DNA of 8,094 nt from a bacterium (GTDB taxonomy: Bacteria > Spirochaetota > Spirochaetia > JABEVK01): contig JAJXVP010000117.1 of assembly GCA_021782055.1 (NCBI GenBank), positions 1-8,094 of the forward strand, read 5' to 3'. Numbering within the stretch: position 1 is the first letter of the stretch; each line of letters starts with the position of its first letter. Made by a program: the position numbers and the translations under genes. Below are positions 1 through 6,477 of the stretch, piece by piece. A model generated the notes under the pieces. That model did not search any database and was not told the origin of the DNA. It saw only the letters and a program-made list of their open reading frames with translations.

Positions 1-2135
1 GAACTGGTGGTCCTCGCCCCTATGATAATCGAGGGGGGCAGGGGCAACAGAGTCGTCCGTGGGGTGATAGACCTCAGGGTGATCGAAATCAGCAAGGCGG
101 TCAGCGTCCTTGGGGTGATCGTTCTGGTGGTCCAGCGGGTTCACGTCCAGGGATGGGGTCTAGGCCTGGTGCTCCTTCTGGTCGTCCTGGTTTTGGTCCT
201 CGTCCTGGCGGAGGGCGACCAGCACCGGCACCTGTTACTGAAGTAGCTAAGAAGGTAGAGCCTAAGAAATTCCGCTCGAAAAAAGAAAAAGCTTATAATA
301 AAGAAAAAGAAGAGCTGTTTGAAAAGGCTCTTCAGCAGTCAAAGAAACAGTCGAATCGTGCCAATCCTATACCGAAAGAAATCGAAATCATGGAAGTGAT
401 TACGGTGGCGGAAATGGCTCGCAAGATGAACCTGAAGGCGTCAGATTTGATTTCAAAATTGATGTCAATGGGGATGTTGGTTACCATAAACGAACAAATT
501 GACGCCGAAACAGCGACAATCCTTGCTTCTGAATATGGAACGACGGTAAAAATTGTCTCACTGTATGATGAGACGTTGATCGAAACCGAAGTTGATAAGC
601 CCGAAGACTTAGTGCATCGAGCTCCCATTGTTACGATCATGGGTCACGTTGATCATGGAAAGACCAAGCTTCTTGATGCGATCCGCACAACGGACGTAGC
701 AGGTGGTGAGCATGGTGGTATTACTCAGCATATCGGTGCGTACCAGGTTCATACTCCTCACGGAGATATAACTTTCCTTGATACTCCCGGTCACGAGGCC
801 TTCACACTGATGCGAGCTCGTGGTGCTCAGGTCACAGACATCGTAGTACTGGTTGTAGCGGCCAATGATGGGGTGATGCCTCAAACCTTAGAGGCTATTA
901 CTCACGCCAAAGACGCAAAAGTTCCCATTATCGTGGCAATCAATAAAGTCGACCTCCCGGAAGCAAACCCGGATCGTGTTCGTCAACAGCTTTCTGACCA
1001 TGGTTTGATCCCAGAAAGTTGGGGCGGTCAGACAATGTACTGCGAGATTTCTGCGCTAAAGAAGATTGGTCTTGATCATCTTTTGGATACGATCCTGTTG
1101 CAGGCTGAGGTTTTGGAGCTCCGTGCTAGCAAAATTCGCCGAGCAGAAGGTAAGGTCATTGAATCACGCATCGATCAAGGCCGAGGTGTAGTTGCTTCTG
1201 TTCTGGTACAAAAAGGTGTTTTACGCGTTGGCGACTACTTTATCGGTGGCGTTTTTTCAGGAAAAATCAGAGCTCTGTTCGATGACCACGGAAAATCGAT
1301 TCGAGAAGCTTATCCTTCGACACCAGTTGAGGTTTTAGGTTTTGACGGCATTCCCGATGCCGGTGACCCGTTCCAAGTAACTGAGACAGAGCGTGAAGCG
1401 CGAGAAATTGCCGAGAAACGCCAAGAGCTTCACAAGGTTGAAGTAGCTAAGAACGTCAAGAAAATTACTTTGGCAAACTTGTATACCACCATTCAAGACG
1501 GTGCTGTCCAAGAGTTGAAAGTGATTATTAAGGGTGACGTTCACGGTTCAGTCGAAGCTCTGAAAATTTCTTTAGAAAAACTGTCAACGCCAGAAGTTCG
1601 CTTGAATTGTATACAAGCCACGGCGGGAGCGATTATCGAAAGCGACGTGTACTTAGCTGCGGCTTCTGATGCCATCATCATCGGTTTTCATGTACGACCT
1701 ACAGCAAAAGCCCAGGTTTTGGCCGAACGAGAAAGGGTTGAAATTCGTAAATACAACATTATTTACGATGCCGTTGAGGATATTCGCCAGGCCATGGAAG
1801 GGATGTTGGCCCCTGAACTTCGCGAGGAAGTTATCGGTCAAGCAGAAGTTCGTGATTCCTTTAAAGTGCCTAAAATCGGCTTAATTGCTGGGTGTATGGT
1901 TACTCAGGGTAAAGTTAAACGTGGTGTGAATGTTAATGTTATCCGCGAAGGTATTCAGGTTTACAGTGGAAAACTTAGTTCACTACGTCGGTTCAAAGAT
2001 GATGCTCGTGAGGTAGCGGAGGGCTATGAATGCGGTATTGGAATTGAAAACTTCCAAGACATTCAGCTTGGCGATATTTTAGAGTTCATCGAAATCATTA
2101 AGGTTGCTAAGAAACTTGGTGATTCCCGAGCTTAA
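1..2135 (+). CDS. infB: translation initiation factor IF-2 (5' partial)
   Basis: GTPase that positions initiator fMet-tRNA on the 30S subunit and promotes 50S joining in the cytoplasm. The frame is open from base 3 with no stop, so the ATG at 153 is internal and the true start lies upstream of the window. Seen in order: a Gly/Arg/Pro/Gln/Asp-rich low-complexity segment (about bases 3-230), a Lys/Glu-rich linker (about 250-345), the IF2_N domain (about 385-560), and the G domain. G-domain motifs are GHVDHGKT (642-665), GGITQHIGAY, DTPGH (780-794), NKVD (942-953) and SAL (1050-1058). EF-Tu-like domain II, IF-2 domain III and the fMet-tRNA-binding C-terminal domain (ending near EFIEI) follow. 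The residue after GKT is Lys rather than the common Ser/Thr, which I recall from spirochaete IF-2 proteins. The stop is 3 bp before rbfA. Identity is certain; only the N-terminus is missing. Confidence 0.98.
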   Translation, partial: TGGPRPYDNRGGQGQQSRPWGDRPQGDRNQQGGQRPWGDRSGGPAGSRPGMGSRPGAPSGRPGFGPRPGGGRPAPAPVTEVAKKVEPKKFRSKKEKAYNKEKEELFEKALQQSKKQSNRANPIPKEIEIMEVITVAEMARKMNLKASDLISKLMSMGMLVTINEQIDAETATILASEYGTTVKIVSLYDETLIETEVDKPEDLVHRAPIVTIMGHVDHGKTKLLDAIRTTDVAGGEHGGITQHIGAYQVHTPHGDITFLDTPGHEAFTLMRARGAQVTDIVVLVVAANDGVMPQTLEAITHAKDAKVPIIVAINKVDLPEANPDRVRQQLSDHGLIPESWGGQTMYCEISALKKIGLDHLLDTILLQAEVLELRASKIRRAEGKVIESRIDQGRGVVASVLVQKGVLRVGDYFIGGVFSGKIRALFDDHGKSIREAYPSTPVEVLGFDGIPDAGDPFQVTETEREAREIAEKRQELHKVEVAKNVKKITLANLYTTIQDGAVQELKVIIKGDVHGSVEALKISLEKLSTPEVRLNCIQATAGAIIESDVYLAAASDAIIIGFHVRPTAKAQVLAERERVEIRKYNIIYDAVEDIRQAMEGMLAPELREEVIGQAEVRDSFKVPKIGLIAGCMVTQGKVKRGVNVNVIREGIQVYSGKLSSLRRFKDDAREVAEGYECGIGIENFQDIQLGDILEFIEIIKVAKKLGDSRA
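54..122 (+). repeat. in-frame RPWGDR repeat in the IF-2 N-terminal region
   Basis: The peptide RPWGDR is encoded at 54-71 and again at 105-122, a spacing of 51 bp (17 codons). The decamer CTGGTGGTCC also recurs in the same frame at 4-13 and 124-133. The copies differ at third codon positions, so the peptide rather than the DNA may be what is kept. This is a degenerate repeat in a disordered, basic Gly/Arg/Pro/Gln-rich linker. Such tracts are typical of long IF-2 N-terminal extensions and vary in length between strains. Confidence 0.75.
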
Positions 2136-2138
2136 ATC

Positions 2139-2489
2139 ATGAATGAAATTCGAAAACGAAAGGTGGAAAGTCTCCTTCAGGCAAAGCTGGCGGAGATGAT
2201 CCTCCTTCAAGATATTAAAGATCCTCGTATTAACACCTTTCTGTGTGTCAATCGCGTTGATGTCTCAAATGATCTTTCGTACGGTAAGGTGTATATTGGG
2301 TCTTTTCAAAGAGATTCTACTCTCGAGAAAGCTGTTGAAGCGTTGAACCATGCAGTCGGGTATATTCATGGGGTTTTAGGAAAAAAACTTCCTCTGCGTT
2401 CCGTTCCTCATTTGACCTTTCTTGCTGACCATTCTATCGAAGATGCTATGTCATTAAACCGTAAAATTGATGAAATCAATGCCCAATGA
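2139..2489 (+). CDS. rbfA: 30S ribosome-binding factor A
   Basis: A small KH-like protein that binds the immature 30S subunit and helps mature the 5' end of 16S rRNA. It also supports growth in the cold in bacteria where it has been studied. The 116-residue length is normal. Family signatures are visible: basic N-terminus MNEIRKRKVESLL, KDPRI at residues 27-31, VSNDLSYGKVY at 42-52, and the C-terminal PHLTFLADHSIED stretch. The ATG lies 3 bp after the infB stop and has no convincing Shine-Dalgarno sequence, which suggests coupling to infB translation. Its 3' end overlaps the start of truB. infB-rbfA-truB is a classic gene cluster, and nothing looks damaged. Confidence 0.95.
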   Translation: MNEIRKRKVESLLQAKLAEMILLQDIKDPRINTFLCVNRVDVSNDLSYGKVYIGSFQRDSTLEKAVEALNHAVGYIHGVLGKKLPLRSVPHLTFLADHSIEDAMSLNRKIDEINAQ

Positions 2490-3309
2490 AAAAAATCATC
2501 AGTTTATTCTTTATCATAAGCCAGTAGGTGTCACGTCTTTTCAAGCACTGTCGCCCTTAAAAAGGGTTTGGGGTAAAAGACTTGGGCATACGGGAACTTT
2601 GGATCAGTTTGCACACGGTCTGTTAGGAGTTCTTACAGGGAACCTTACGAAATTGGTTCCTGTTCTGACTGGTTTAGATAAAATTTATGAAGCAGTAGTC
2701 GAATTTGGTCGCCAAACTGACACCTTGGATCCTGACGGTGTAGTAATTACTCACGGAAGAGTTCCAGCTCTTGAGGAACTTCAGGAAAGTTTAACCAAAT
2801 TTCAAGGGGAACTCTGGCAAACGCCTCCTGCGTTCTCCGCCGTTCACGTCAATGGCAAACGGGCGTCTCAATTGGCTCGATCTGGGGCTAGCGTGGCCTT
2901 GGCTCCAAGAAAAATTCAGATCTTTGACCTAAAGTTGCTCGATTGGAACCCGCCTTTCGCTACAATTCGCGTTCATTGTTCAAAAGGTACCTATATCCGT
3001 GCCATAGCGCGTGATTGGGCTTTGGCGCTGGGAACCTGCGGGATGTTAGCTTCTTTATTTCGTCAGCAAGTGGGGCCTTTTTCGTGTCCAGAACACCAAG
3101 AGATTTTAACGCCGCGTCAACTGTTTCAAAGTTTGAATATCCCTGTGGCTACGACTGACCACCCAGAAGAGGCGAGATTTGGACGGCCACCTAGCCTGTG
3201 GGGAAGGTGGGACCCTGTCCCTCAATTGGCAATTATGGACACAAATGACGACTTGGTTGCGGTTTTAAAGTGGAATGGTGATTGGCAATATCACTTTGTT
3301 TGTGCGTAA
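2470..3309 (+). CDS. truB: tRNA pseudouridine-55 synthase TruB
   Basis: Converts U55 in the T-loop of tRNAs to pseudouridine and also acts as a tRNA-folding chaperone. Numbering from ATG 2470 (279 residues): FILYHKPVGVTS at 12-23, the catalytic motif GHTGTLD with Asp45, the KIYEAVVEFGRQTDTLDPDG block, the PPAFSAVHVNGKR block (ending at 131), and GTYIR at 173-177 followed by RDWALALG. The aromatic residue often found in the Gly-Lys-Arg-Ala-Tyr stretch is Ser133 here, a mild deviation. The start is uncertain: TTG 2467, ATG 2470 and ATG 2479 are all in frame inside the end of rbfA, and none has a clear ribosome-binding site. ATG 2479 would give 276 residues and an 11-bp overlap. Translation is probably coupled to rbfA. 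The stop (TAA 3307-3309) shares its last base with the ribF start. Confidence 0.95.
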   Translation: MKSMPNEKNHQFILYHKPVGVTSFQALSPLKRVWGKRLGHTGTLDQFAHGLLGVLTGNLTKLVPVLTGLDKIYEAVVEFGRQTDTLDPDGVVITHGRVPALEELQESLTKFQGELWQTPPAFSAVHVNGKRASQLARSGASVALAPRKIQIFDLKLLDWNPPFATIRVHCSKGTYIRAIARDWALALGTCGMLASLFRQQVGPFSCPEHQEILTPRQLFQSLNIPVATTDHPEEARFGRPPSLWGRWDPVPQLAIMDTNDDLVAVLKWNGDWQYHFVCA

Positions 3310-4058
3310 TGAAATTAACGGCATGGTCTGAACGGCTTAACAATCGATTATCCTCTTCTGAACTCTACAATGCCACGATTGGCGTGTTTGATGGGATTCA
3401 TCTAGGGCATCAGAGACTTTTGCGCCGTCTTGGGGACTTCGGCGAAAAATCTCTTGTGGTTACGTTTCGTAATAATCCGAAAGAGGTTTTGCGGCCAGAA
3501 CTTTTTGGCGGGCATCTTGTTTCCTGGAACGAAAAACTGAGGCACCTTGAAGCGTTGGGAGTTGATGAAGTTCTTTGGATTGACTTTTCGCCTGAATTTG
3601 CTACAATGACCGCGGAAGTATTTTTAGATACACTTCAAGAGCTGTATTCCCTAAGGAATTTGGTTTTGGGCTGGAACTTTCGTTTAGGACGTCATCCTGG
3701 TTTGGGAGTTGATGATCTTGAAAAGTTGTTTAGAAAGGGTTCAATAGAAGTCATTGAACCGGTTTTTTATCAACAGGTACCAGTATCCAGTTCCGAGGTT
3801 CGTAAAGCTGTTCATAATGGGCATCTTTCGTTGGCGGCTCGTCTCTTGGGAAGACCCTATCGTTTAGAGGTGCCAAAAGCACAGTATCTTGCGGGTGGGT
3901 TTTGGGCTCCCCGAAAAGCCTGGAATCAAGTTCTTCCCAAACCAGGAAAGTATCCGATTTTTGCTGGTCAAAAATCGGTGTTAACAGTAGAAAAGGATGG
4001 GTTGTTCTGGGAGTCTCCCCCGGACCCCGTTGCAAAAGAAATTATTTTTGAGGAGTAG
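3309..4058 (+). CDS. ribF: RibF-like FMN adenylyltransferase lacking the riboflavin kinase domain
   Basis: Prokaryotic RibF normally has two activities: an N-terminal FMN adenylyltransferase that makes FAD, and a C-terminal riboflavin kinase that makes FMN. It usually runs to about 300 residues or more. This protein has 249 residues from ATG 3309, which forms a TAATG overlap with truB; an in-frame TTG at 3282 is less likely. The adenylyltransferase half is recognisable: GVFDGIHLGHQ at residues 25-35 (HLGH 31-34), TFRNNPKEVL from 52, GWNFRLG at 121-127, VSSSEVR at 159-165 and ARLLGRPYRLE at 177-187. Two motifs deviate: the usual PHP/NHP reads NNP (Asn56), and the usual G-x-DF-x-FG reads GWNFRLG. 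After residue 187 only about 62 residues remain. They show no GxPTAN signature or kinase catalytic region, though LPKPGKY loosely resembles the LPxxGxY of the kinase. No stop or frameshift is visible. It may be a monofunctional FAD synthetase or a drifting enzyme. Confidence 0.85.
   Translation: MKLTAWSERLNNRLSSSELYNATIGVFDGIHLGHQRLLRRLGDFGEKSLVVTFRNNPKEVLRPELFGGHLVSWNEKLRHLEALGVDEVLWIDFSPEFATMTAEVFLDTLQELYSLRNLVLGWNFRLGRHPGLGVDDLEKLFRKGSIEVIEPVFYQQVPVSSSEVRKAVHNGHLSLAARLLGRPYRLEVPKAQYLAGGFWAPRKAWNQVLPKPGKYPIFAGQKSVLTVEKDGLFWESPPDPVAKEIIFEE
3954..3978. promoter_or_regulatory. perfect 10-bp inverted repeat in the 3' part of ribF, upstream of rpsO
   Basis: CCGATTTTTG at 3954-3963 and CAAAAATCGG at 3969-3978 are exact reverse complements separated by the 5-base loop CTGGT. 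The 8-bp palindrome TGTTAACA (3979-3986) follows directly. No T-tract follows, so this is not an intrinsic terminator. It lies about 90 nt before the rpsO start, inside the divergent tail of ribF. Because rpsO has only a 9-bp intergenic gap, any leader structure for S15 autocontrol or RNase processing would have to sit here. The structure is seen in the sequence; a role is inferred. Confidence 0.5.
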
Positions 4059-4061
4059 GAG
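4057..4061 (+). promoter_or_regulatory. Shine-Dalgarno site of rpsO
   Basis: AGGAG lies 6 nt before the rpsO ATG and overlaps the ribF TAG stop. A second AGGAG at 4051-4055 sits inside the last ribF codons. It is the strongest ribosome-binding site in the window, fitting the need for high S15 output from an otherwise coupled operon. Confidence 0.85.
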
Positions 4062-4067
4062 CACAAA

Positions 4068-4337
4068 ATGGCTTTAACCAAGGAAGATAAGGCTAAAATT
4101 GTCGCCGAGTTCGGCGGAAACGTTGGAAATACAGGTTCGACCGAAGTACAGGTGGCCTTGTTGACAGCGCGAATCAATTATTTAACCGAGCATTTTAAAG
4201 TTGCAAAAAAAGACCACAATTCACGCCGTGGTCTTCTACTATTAGTAGGTCAACGGCGTCGGCTTTTAAGGTATCTCCAGAACAATAATCTGGAAGGCTA
4301 CCGCGCGCTTATTGCTAAGCTCGGACTAAGAAAATAA
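4068..4337 (+). CDS. rpsO: 30S ribosomal protein S15
   Basis: Primary 16S rRNA-binding protein of the 30S platform. It binds the junction of helices 20-22 and forms bridge B4 with the 50S subunit. The 89-residue length is exactly the family norm. The sequence is canonical: start [29 protein letters not shown], then [22 protein letters not shown], and end LIAKLGLRK. The common DHHS is DHNS here. The gene is preceded by ribF with a 9-bp gap and followed by pnp with a 10-bp gap, matching the widespread rpsO-pnp pair. In E. coli, S15 represses its own translation through a leader pseudoknot. Here that region would lie inside the end of ribF, and I did not identify a pseudoknot by eye. The coding sequence carries several inverted repeats, listed separately. 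Confidence 0.98.
   Translation: MALTKEDKAKIVAEFGGNVGNTGSTEVQVALLTARINYLTEHFKVAKKDHNSRRGLLLLVGQRRRLLRYLQNNNLEGYRALIAKLGLRK
4210..4248 (+). other. two adjacent inverted repeats inside rpsO
   Basis: AAGACCAC (4210-4217) pairs exactly with GTGGTCTT (4228-4235) across a 10-base loop. Immediately after it, CTACT (4236-4240) pairs exactly with AGTAG (4244-4248) across a 3-base loop, so the two helices could stack. The first covers codons for the conserved KDHNSRRGL stretch, so part of it may simply reflect required protein sequence. Confidence 0.4.
4276..4320 (+). promoter_or_regulatory. two stem-loops at the end of rpsO just upstream of pnp
   Basis: TCCAGA (4276-4281) pairs with TCTGGA (4289-4294) across a 7-base loop. 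GCTTA (4307-4311) pairs with TAAGC (4316-4320) across the loop TTGC. The second ends 27 nt before the pnp ATG. In E. coli, pnp expression is autocontrolled through a stem-loop in the rpsO-pnp spacer that RNase III cuts. Here the spacer is only 10 bp, so an equivalent would have to lie in rpsO coding sequence. The stems are short and the function is speculative. Confidence 0.35.
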
Positions 4338-4338
4338 C

Positions 4339-4342
4339 GAGG
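4339..4342 (+). promoter_or_regulatory. Shine-Dalgarno site of pnp
   Basis: GAGG lies 5 nt before ATG 4348, in the 10-bp gap after the rpsO stop. It supports that ATG as the pnp start. Confidence 0.7.
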
Positions 4343-4347
4343 CTTTT

Positions 4348-6465
4348 ATGCACCAAGTCCGTATGAAAATCGGCCAAGAAGAGTTAGTTCTCGAAACGGG
4401 GCGAATGGCCAAACAGGCAAATGGCGCGGTTTATGCAACCTACGGAGGTTCAGCAGTCCTGGCGACTGTTTGTTGTGCCTCCAGCCCTACCGAAGGATTA
4501 GATTTCGTTCCTTTGTCTGTTGAGTACAATGAAAAGTACTATGCCGCCGGAAAAATTCCCGGTGGCTTTCTTAAGCGAGAAGGGCGTCCAAAGGATAAGG
4601 AAATTTTGGTTTCTCGGTTAATCGACCGTCCTATCCGTCCTCTGTTTGATAAAAAATTTGCTAGGGAAATTCAGATTGTTCCTACAACAGTCTCTACCGA
4701 CCAAATTAATCCCCCCGATGTTTTAGGCATGATAGCTGCTTTTGCGGCTGTGTCGATTTCTGATATTCCCTTTGCAGGCCCTGTGGGTGCTGTCCGGATT
4801 GCTAACGTTCGTGGTGAACTGGTTGTAAACCCCACGTTTGATCAGATTGAAGCGTCTGACCTGGAAATTGTGGTTGCAGGAACAGAGGAAGGCATCACCA
4901 TGGTCGAGGGTGGCGCCCAGGAAGTTCCGGAATCCTTGCTCCTTTCTGCAATCGAAATGGCCGAAGGGTACATTAAGGAACTCTGCCGTATTCAGAAAGA
5001 ATTAGTCGCCATGGCAGGAAAGGCAAAACTCCCCTTACCGGTTTTTGAGGAAAAGAAACTTTCTCAAGAGAAAGCTGTTTGGGACTATGCTTACCCAAAA
5101 ATGGAAGTTGCTTGTTTTGTTAAGGGCAAATTTGCTCGTGTCGATGCGATAAAGGCTGTTAGAGCAGAGGTCATTGAGCATTTTACAGCGTCTCTTTCTG
5201 CCGAAGAACTTGGCCTTATTCCGTCGCTGATTGATGACATTGAAAGGCACATTCTCAGAGAAAGTATTTTGGCCAAAGAACTGCGTTGCGACGGCCGTAA
5301 TACACGTCAGATTCGTCCGATAACTTGCGAGATTGACCTTTTGCCAAGAACTCACGGGTCGGCTTTGTTTACCCGGGGCGAAACACAGGCTTTAGCGATT
5401 TCGACCTTGGGGACTGTCTTTGATGAGCAGATTATGGATGATATCGACGGTGACAAGCGTGCGACATTTATGTTGCACTATAACTTCCCCCCGTTCTCGG
5501 TTGGTGAAACCGGGCGCTTGTCCACAGGGCGTCGTGAAATTGGCCATGGTCATTTAGCGCAACGTTCTTTACAGAATGTTCTACCAAAATACGAAGAATT
5601 TCCTTATACGGTTCGTGTGGTTTCTGAAATTCTTGAATCGAATGGCTCTTCTTCGATGGCAACGGTTTGCGGTGGTTCGTTGTCTTTGCTGTCAGCAGGC
5701 GTGCCTATGAAACGCCCAGTTGCCGGTATTGCAATGGGCTTGGTGACCGATGGGAATCGGTGGAAAGTCCTTTCGGATATCCTTGGTGAAGAAGATCATC
5801 TTGGTGATATGGACTTCAAAGTTGCGGGAACTGAAAAAGGAATTACTGGTTTCCAAATGGATATCAAGGTTTCAAACGTTACCCGTGAAATCATGACCCA
5901 GGCTTTGGAGCAAGCTCGTGAGGGCCGAATGCATATCCTGGGAATCATGAATAAGGTCATTGAAAAACCTGCCTCAAATATTTCTGTTTATGCGCCGAAA
6001 ATCCTTAAAATGAAAGTCGATCAAGATAAGATCGGAATGATTATTGGACCAGGTGGCAAAAACGTCAAAGCGATTTCAGAAGAAACTGGTGCTACTGTCA
6101 ACATTGATAATGACGGCACGATCACCATCTACAGTCGAAACCGAGAAGGTGCTGAAATTGCGCAAGCAAAAATTAAAGGCATGGTAGAGGATCCAGAAGT
6201 CGGAAGTGTTTACCTAGGCACTGTAAAACGCCTTATGGATTTTGGCGCGTTTATCGAAATTCTTCCAGGCAAGGAAGGTTTGTGCCACATTTCTAAGCTG
6301 GCAAAAGAACGTGTTAATGCTGTGTCTGATATTCTGAAGGAAAATCAACAAATCAAGGTTCGTCTTGTCGAAATTGACAAAATGGGCCGCTTGAATTTGA
6401 GTGTAGTCGATGTTCCTGAGGAAGAATGGTCAAAGAGGAGTGAGCGGCCCGCCCCTCGAAGGTGA
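4348..6465 (+). CDS. pnp: polyribonucleotide nucleotidyltransferase (PNPase)
   Basis: Phosphorolytic 3'-5' exoribonuclease that degrades mRNA to nucleoside diphosphates and can add 3' tails; it works as a trimer, often with RNase E-type partners. The 705 residues show the full domain set: first RNase PH domain (about 1-145), helical linker (about 150-300), second RNase PH domain (about 310-550), KH domain with GPGGK at 567-571, and S1 domain from about 619. Key residues are intact: FTRGETQ at 341-347, and the catalytic aspartates of [10 protein letters not shown] at 483 and 489, matching E. coli Asp486 and Asp492. The early [11 protein letters not shown] and [10 protein letters not shown] stretches are typical. 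The C-terminal tail after S1 is short and basic (RPAPRR). The stop overlaps the candidate GTG start of the protease by 4 bp. Confidence 0.98.
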   Translation: MHQVRMKIGQEELVLETGRMAKQANGAVYATYGGSAVLATVCCASSPTEGLDFVPLSVEYNEKYYAAGKIPGGFLKREGRPKDKEILVSRLIDRPIRPLFDKKFAREIQIVPTTVSTDQINPPDVLGMIAAFAAVSISDIPFAGPVGAVRIANVRGELVVNPTFDQIEASDLEIVVAGTEEGITMVEGGAQEVPESLLLSAIEMAEGYIKELCRIQKELVAMAGKAKLPLPVFEEKKLSQEKAVWDYAYPKMEVACFVKGKFARVDAIKAVRAEVIEHFTASLSAEELGLIPSLIDDIERHILRESILAKELRCDGRNTRQIRPITCEIDLLPRTHGSALFTRGETQALAISTLGTVFDEQIMDDIDGDKRATFMLHYNFPPFSVGETGRLSTGRREIGHGHLAQRSLQNVLPKYEEFPYTVRVVSEILESNGSSSMATVCGGSLSLLSAGVPMKRPVAGIAMGLVTDGNRWKVLSDILGEEDHLGDMDFKVAGTEKGITGFQMDIKVSNVTREIMTQALEQAREGRMHILGIMNKVIEKPASNISVYAPKILKMKVDQDKIGMIIGPGGKNVKAISEETGATVNIDNDGTITIYSRNREGAEIAQAKIKGMVEDPEVGSVYLGTVKRLMDFGAFIEILPGKEGLCHISKLAKERVNAVSDILKENQQIKVRLVEIDKMGRLNLSVVDVPEEEWSKRSERPAPRR

Positions 6466-6477
6466 GCTCTTTGACTA
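6427..6477 (+). promoter_or_regulatory. long stem spanning the pnp/M16 junction
   Basis: GTCAAAGAG (6429-6437) is the exact reverse complement of CTCTTTGAC (6467-6475). A G-U pair (6428/6476) and a T-A pair (6427/6477) extend the stem to 11 bp. The 29-base loop holds the pnp stop codon, a GTG start and the Shine-Dalgarno-like AAGGTGAG. The 3' arm contains the alternative TTG start. Ribosomes completing pnp would open the 5' arm, so this could make protease translation depend on pnp translation. The pairing is seen; the coupling role is inferred. Confidence 0.45.
6459..6466 (+). promoter_or_regulatory. Shine-Dalgarno-like AAGGTGAG, start-deciding for the M16 gene
   Basis: AGGTG (6460-6464) complements the CACCT of the usual 16S anti-Shine-Dalgarno and lies 6 nt before TTG 6471. 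It overlaps GTG 6462, so it cannot serve that start. This favours TTG 6471 if initiation is Shine-Dalgarno driven, or GTG 6462 if initiation is by stop-start (GTGA) coupling. Confidence 0.5.

Noticed and set aside
153..155. ATG as the start of IF-2
   Set aside because: The frame is open back to base 3 with the same Gly/Arg/Pro-rich composition, and no ribosome-binding site precedes the ATG, so it is an internal Met.
178..222. 7-bp inverted repeat CTGGTCG/CGACCAG in the IF-2 linker
   Set aside because: It lies in low-complexity, GC-rich repetitive codons where such pairing is expected by chance.
7..246. 79-codon open frame overlapping the start of the window, rich in Val and Leu
   Set aside because: It is a shifted reading of the repetitive IF-2 linker; the IF-2 frame is open throughout and continues into clear IF-2 domains.
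3278..3294. GTGAT/ATCAC hairpin just before the ribF start
   Set aside because: A 5-bp stem with a 7-base loop inside truB coding sequence is weak and common by chance.
3751..4035. 94-codon minus-strand open frame opposite ribF
   Set aside because: No recognisable protein features or start signals; it is the shadow of the plus-strand ribF tail.
4009..4061. GGGAG-T-CTCCC palindrome whose CTCC could pair with the rpsO Shine-Dalgarno GGAG as a switch
   Set aside because: Only 4 bp can pair with the Shine-Dalgarno, and the palindrome itself leaves a 3-base loop with a 4-bp stem, too little to claim a switch.
4205..4235. A_AAA_AAA slippery heptamer followed by a stem in rpsO, resembling a -1 frameshift site
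   Set aside because: The stem begins inside the heptamer rather than 5-8 nt after it, and the -1 frame ends after about 25 codons with no recognisable peptide. Lys-Lys before Asp-His is also normal S15 sequence.
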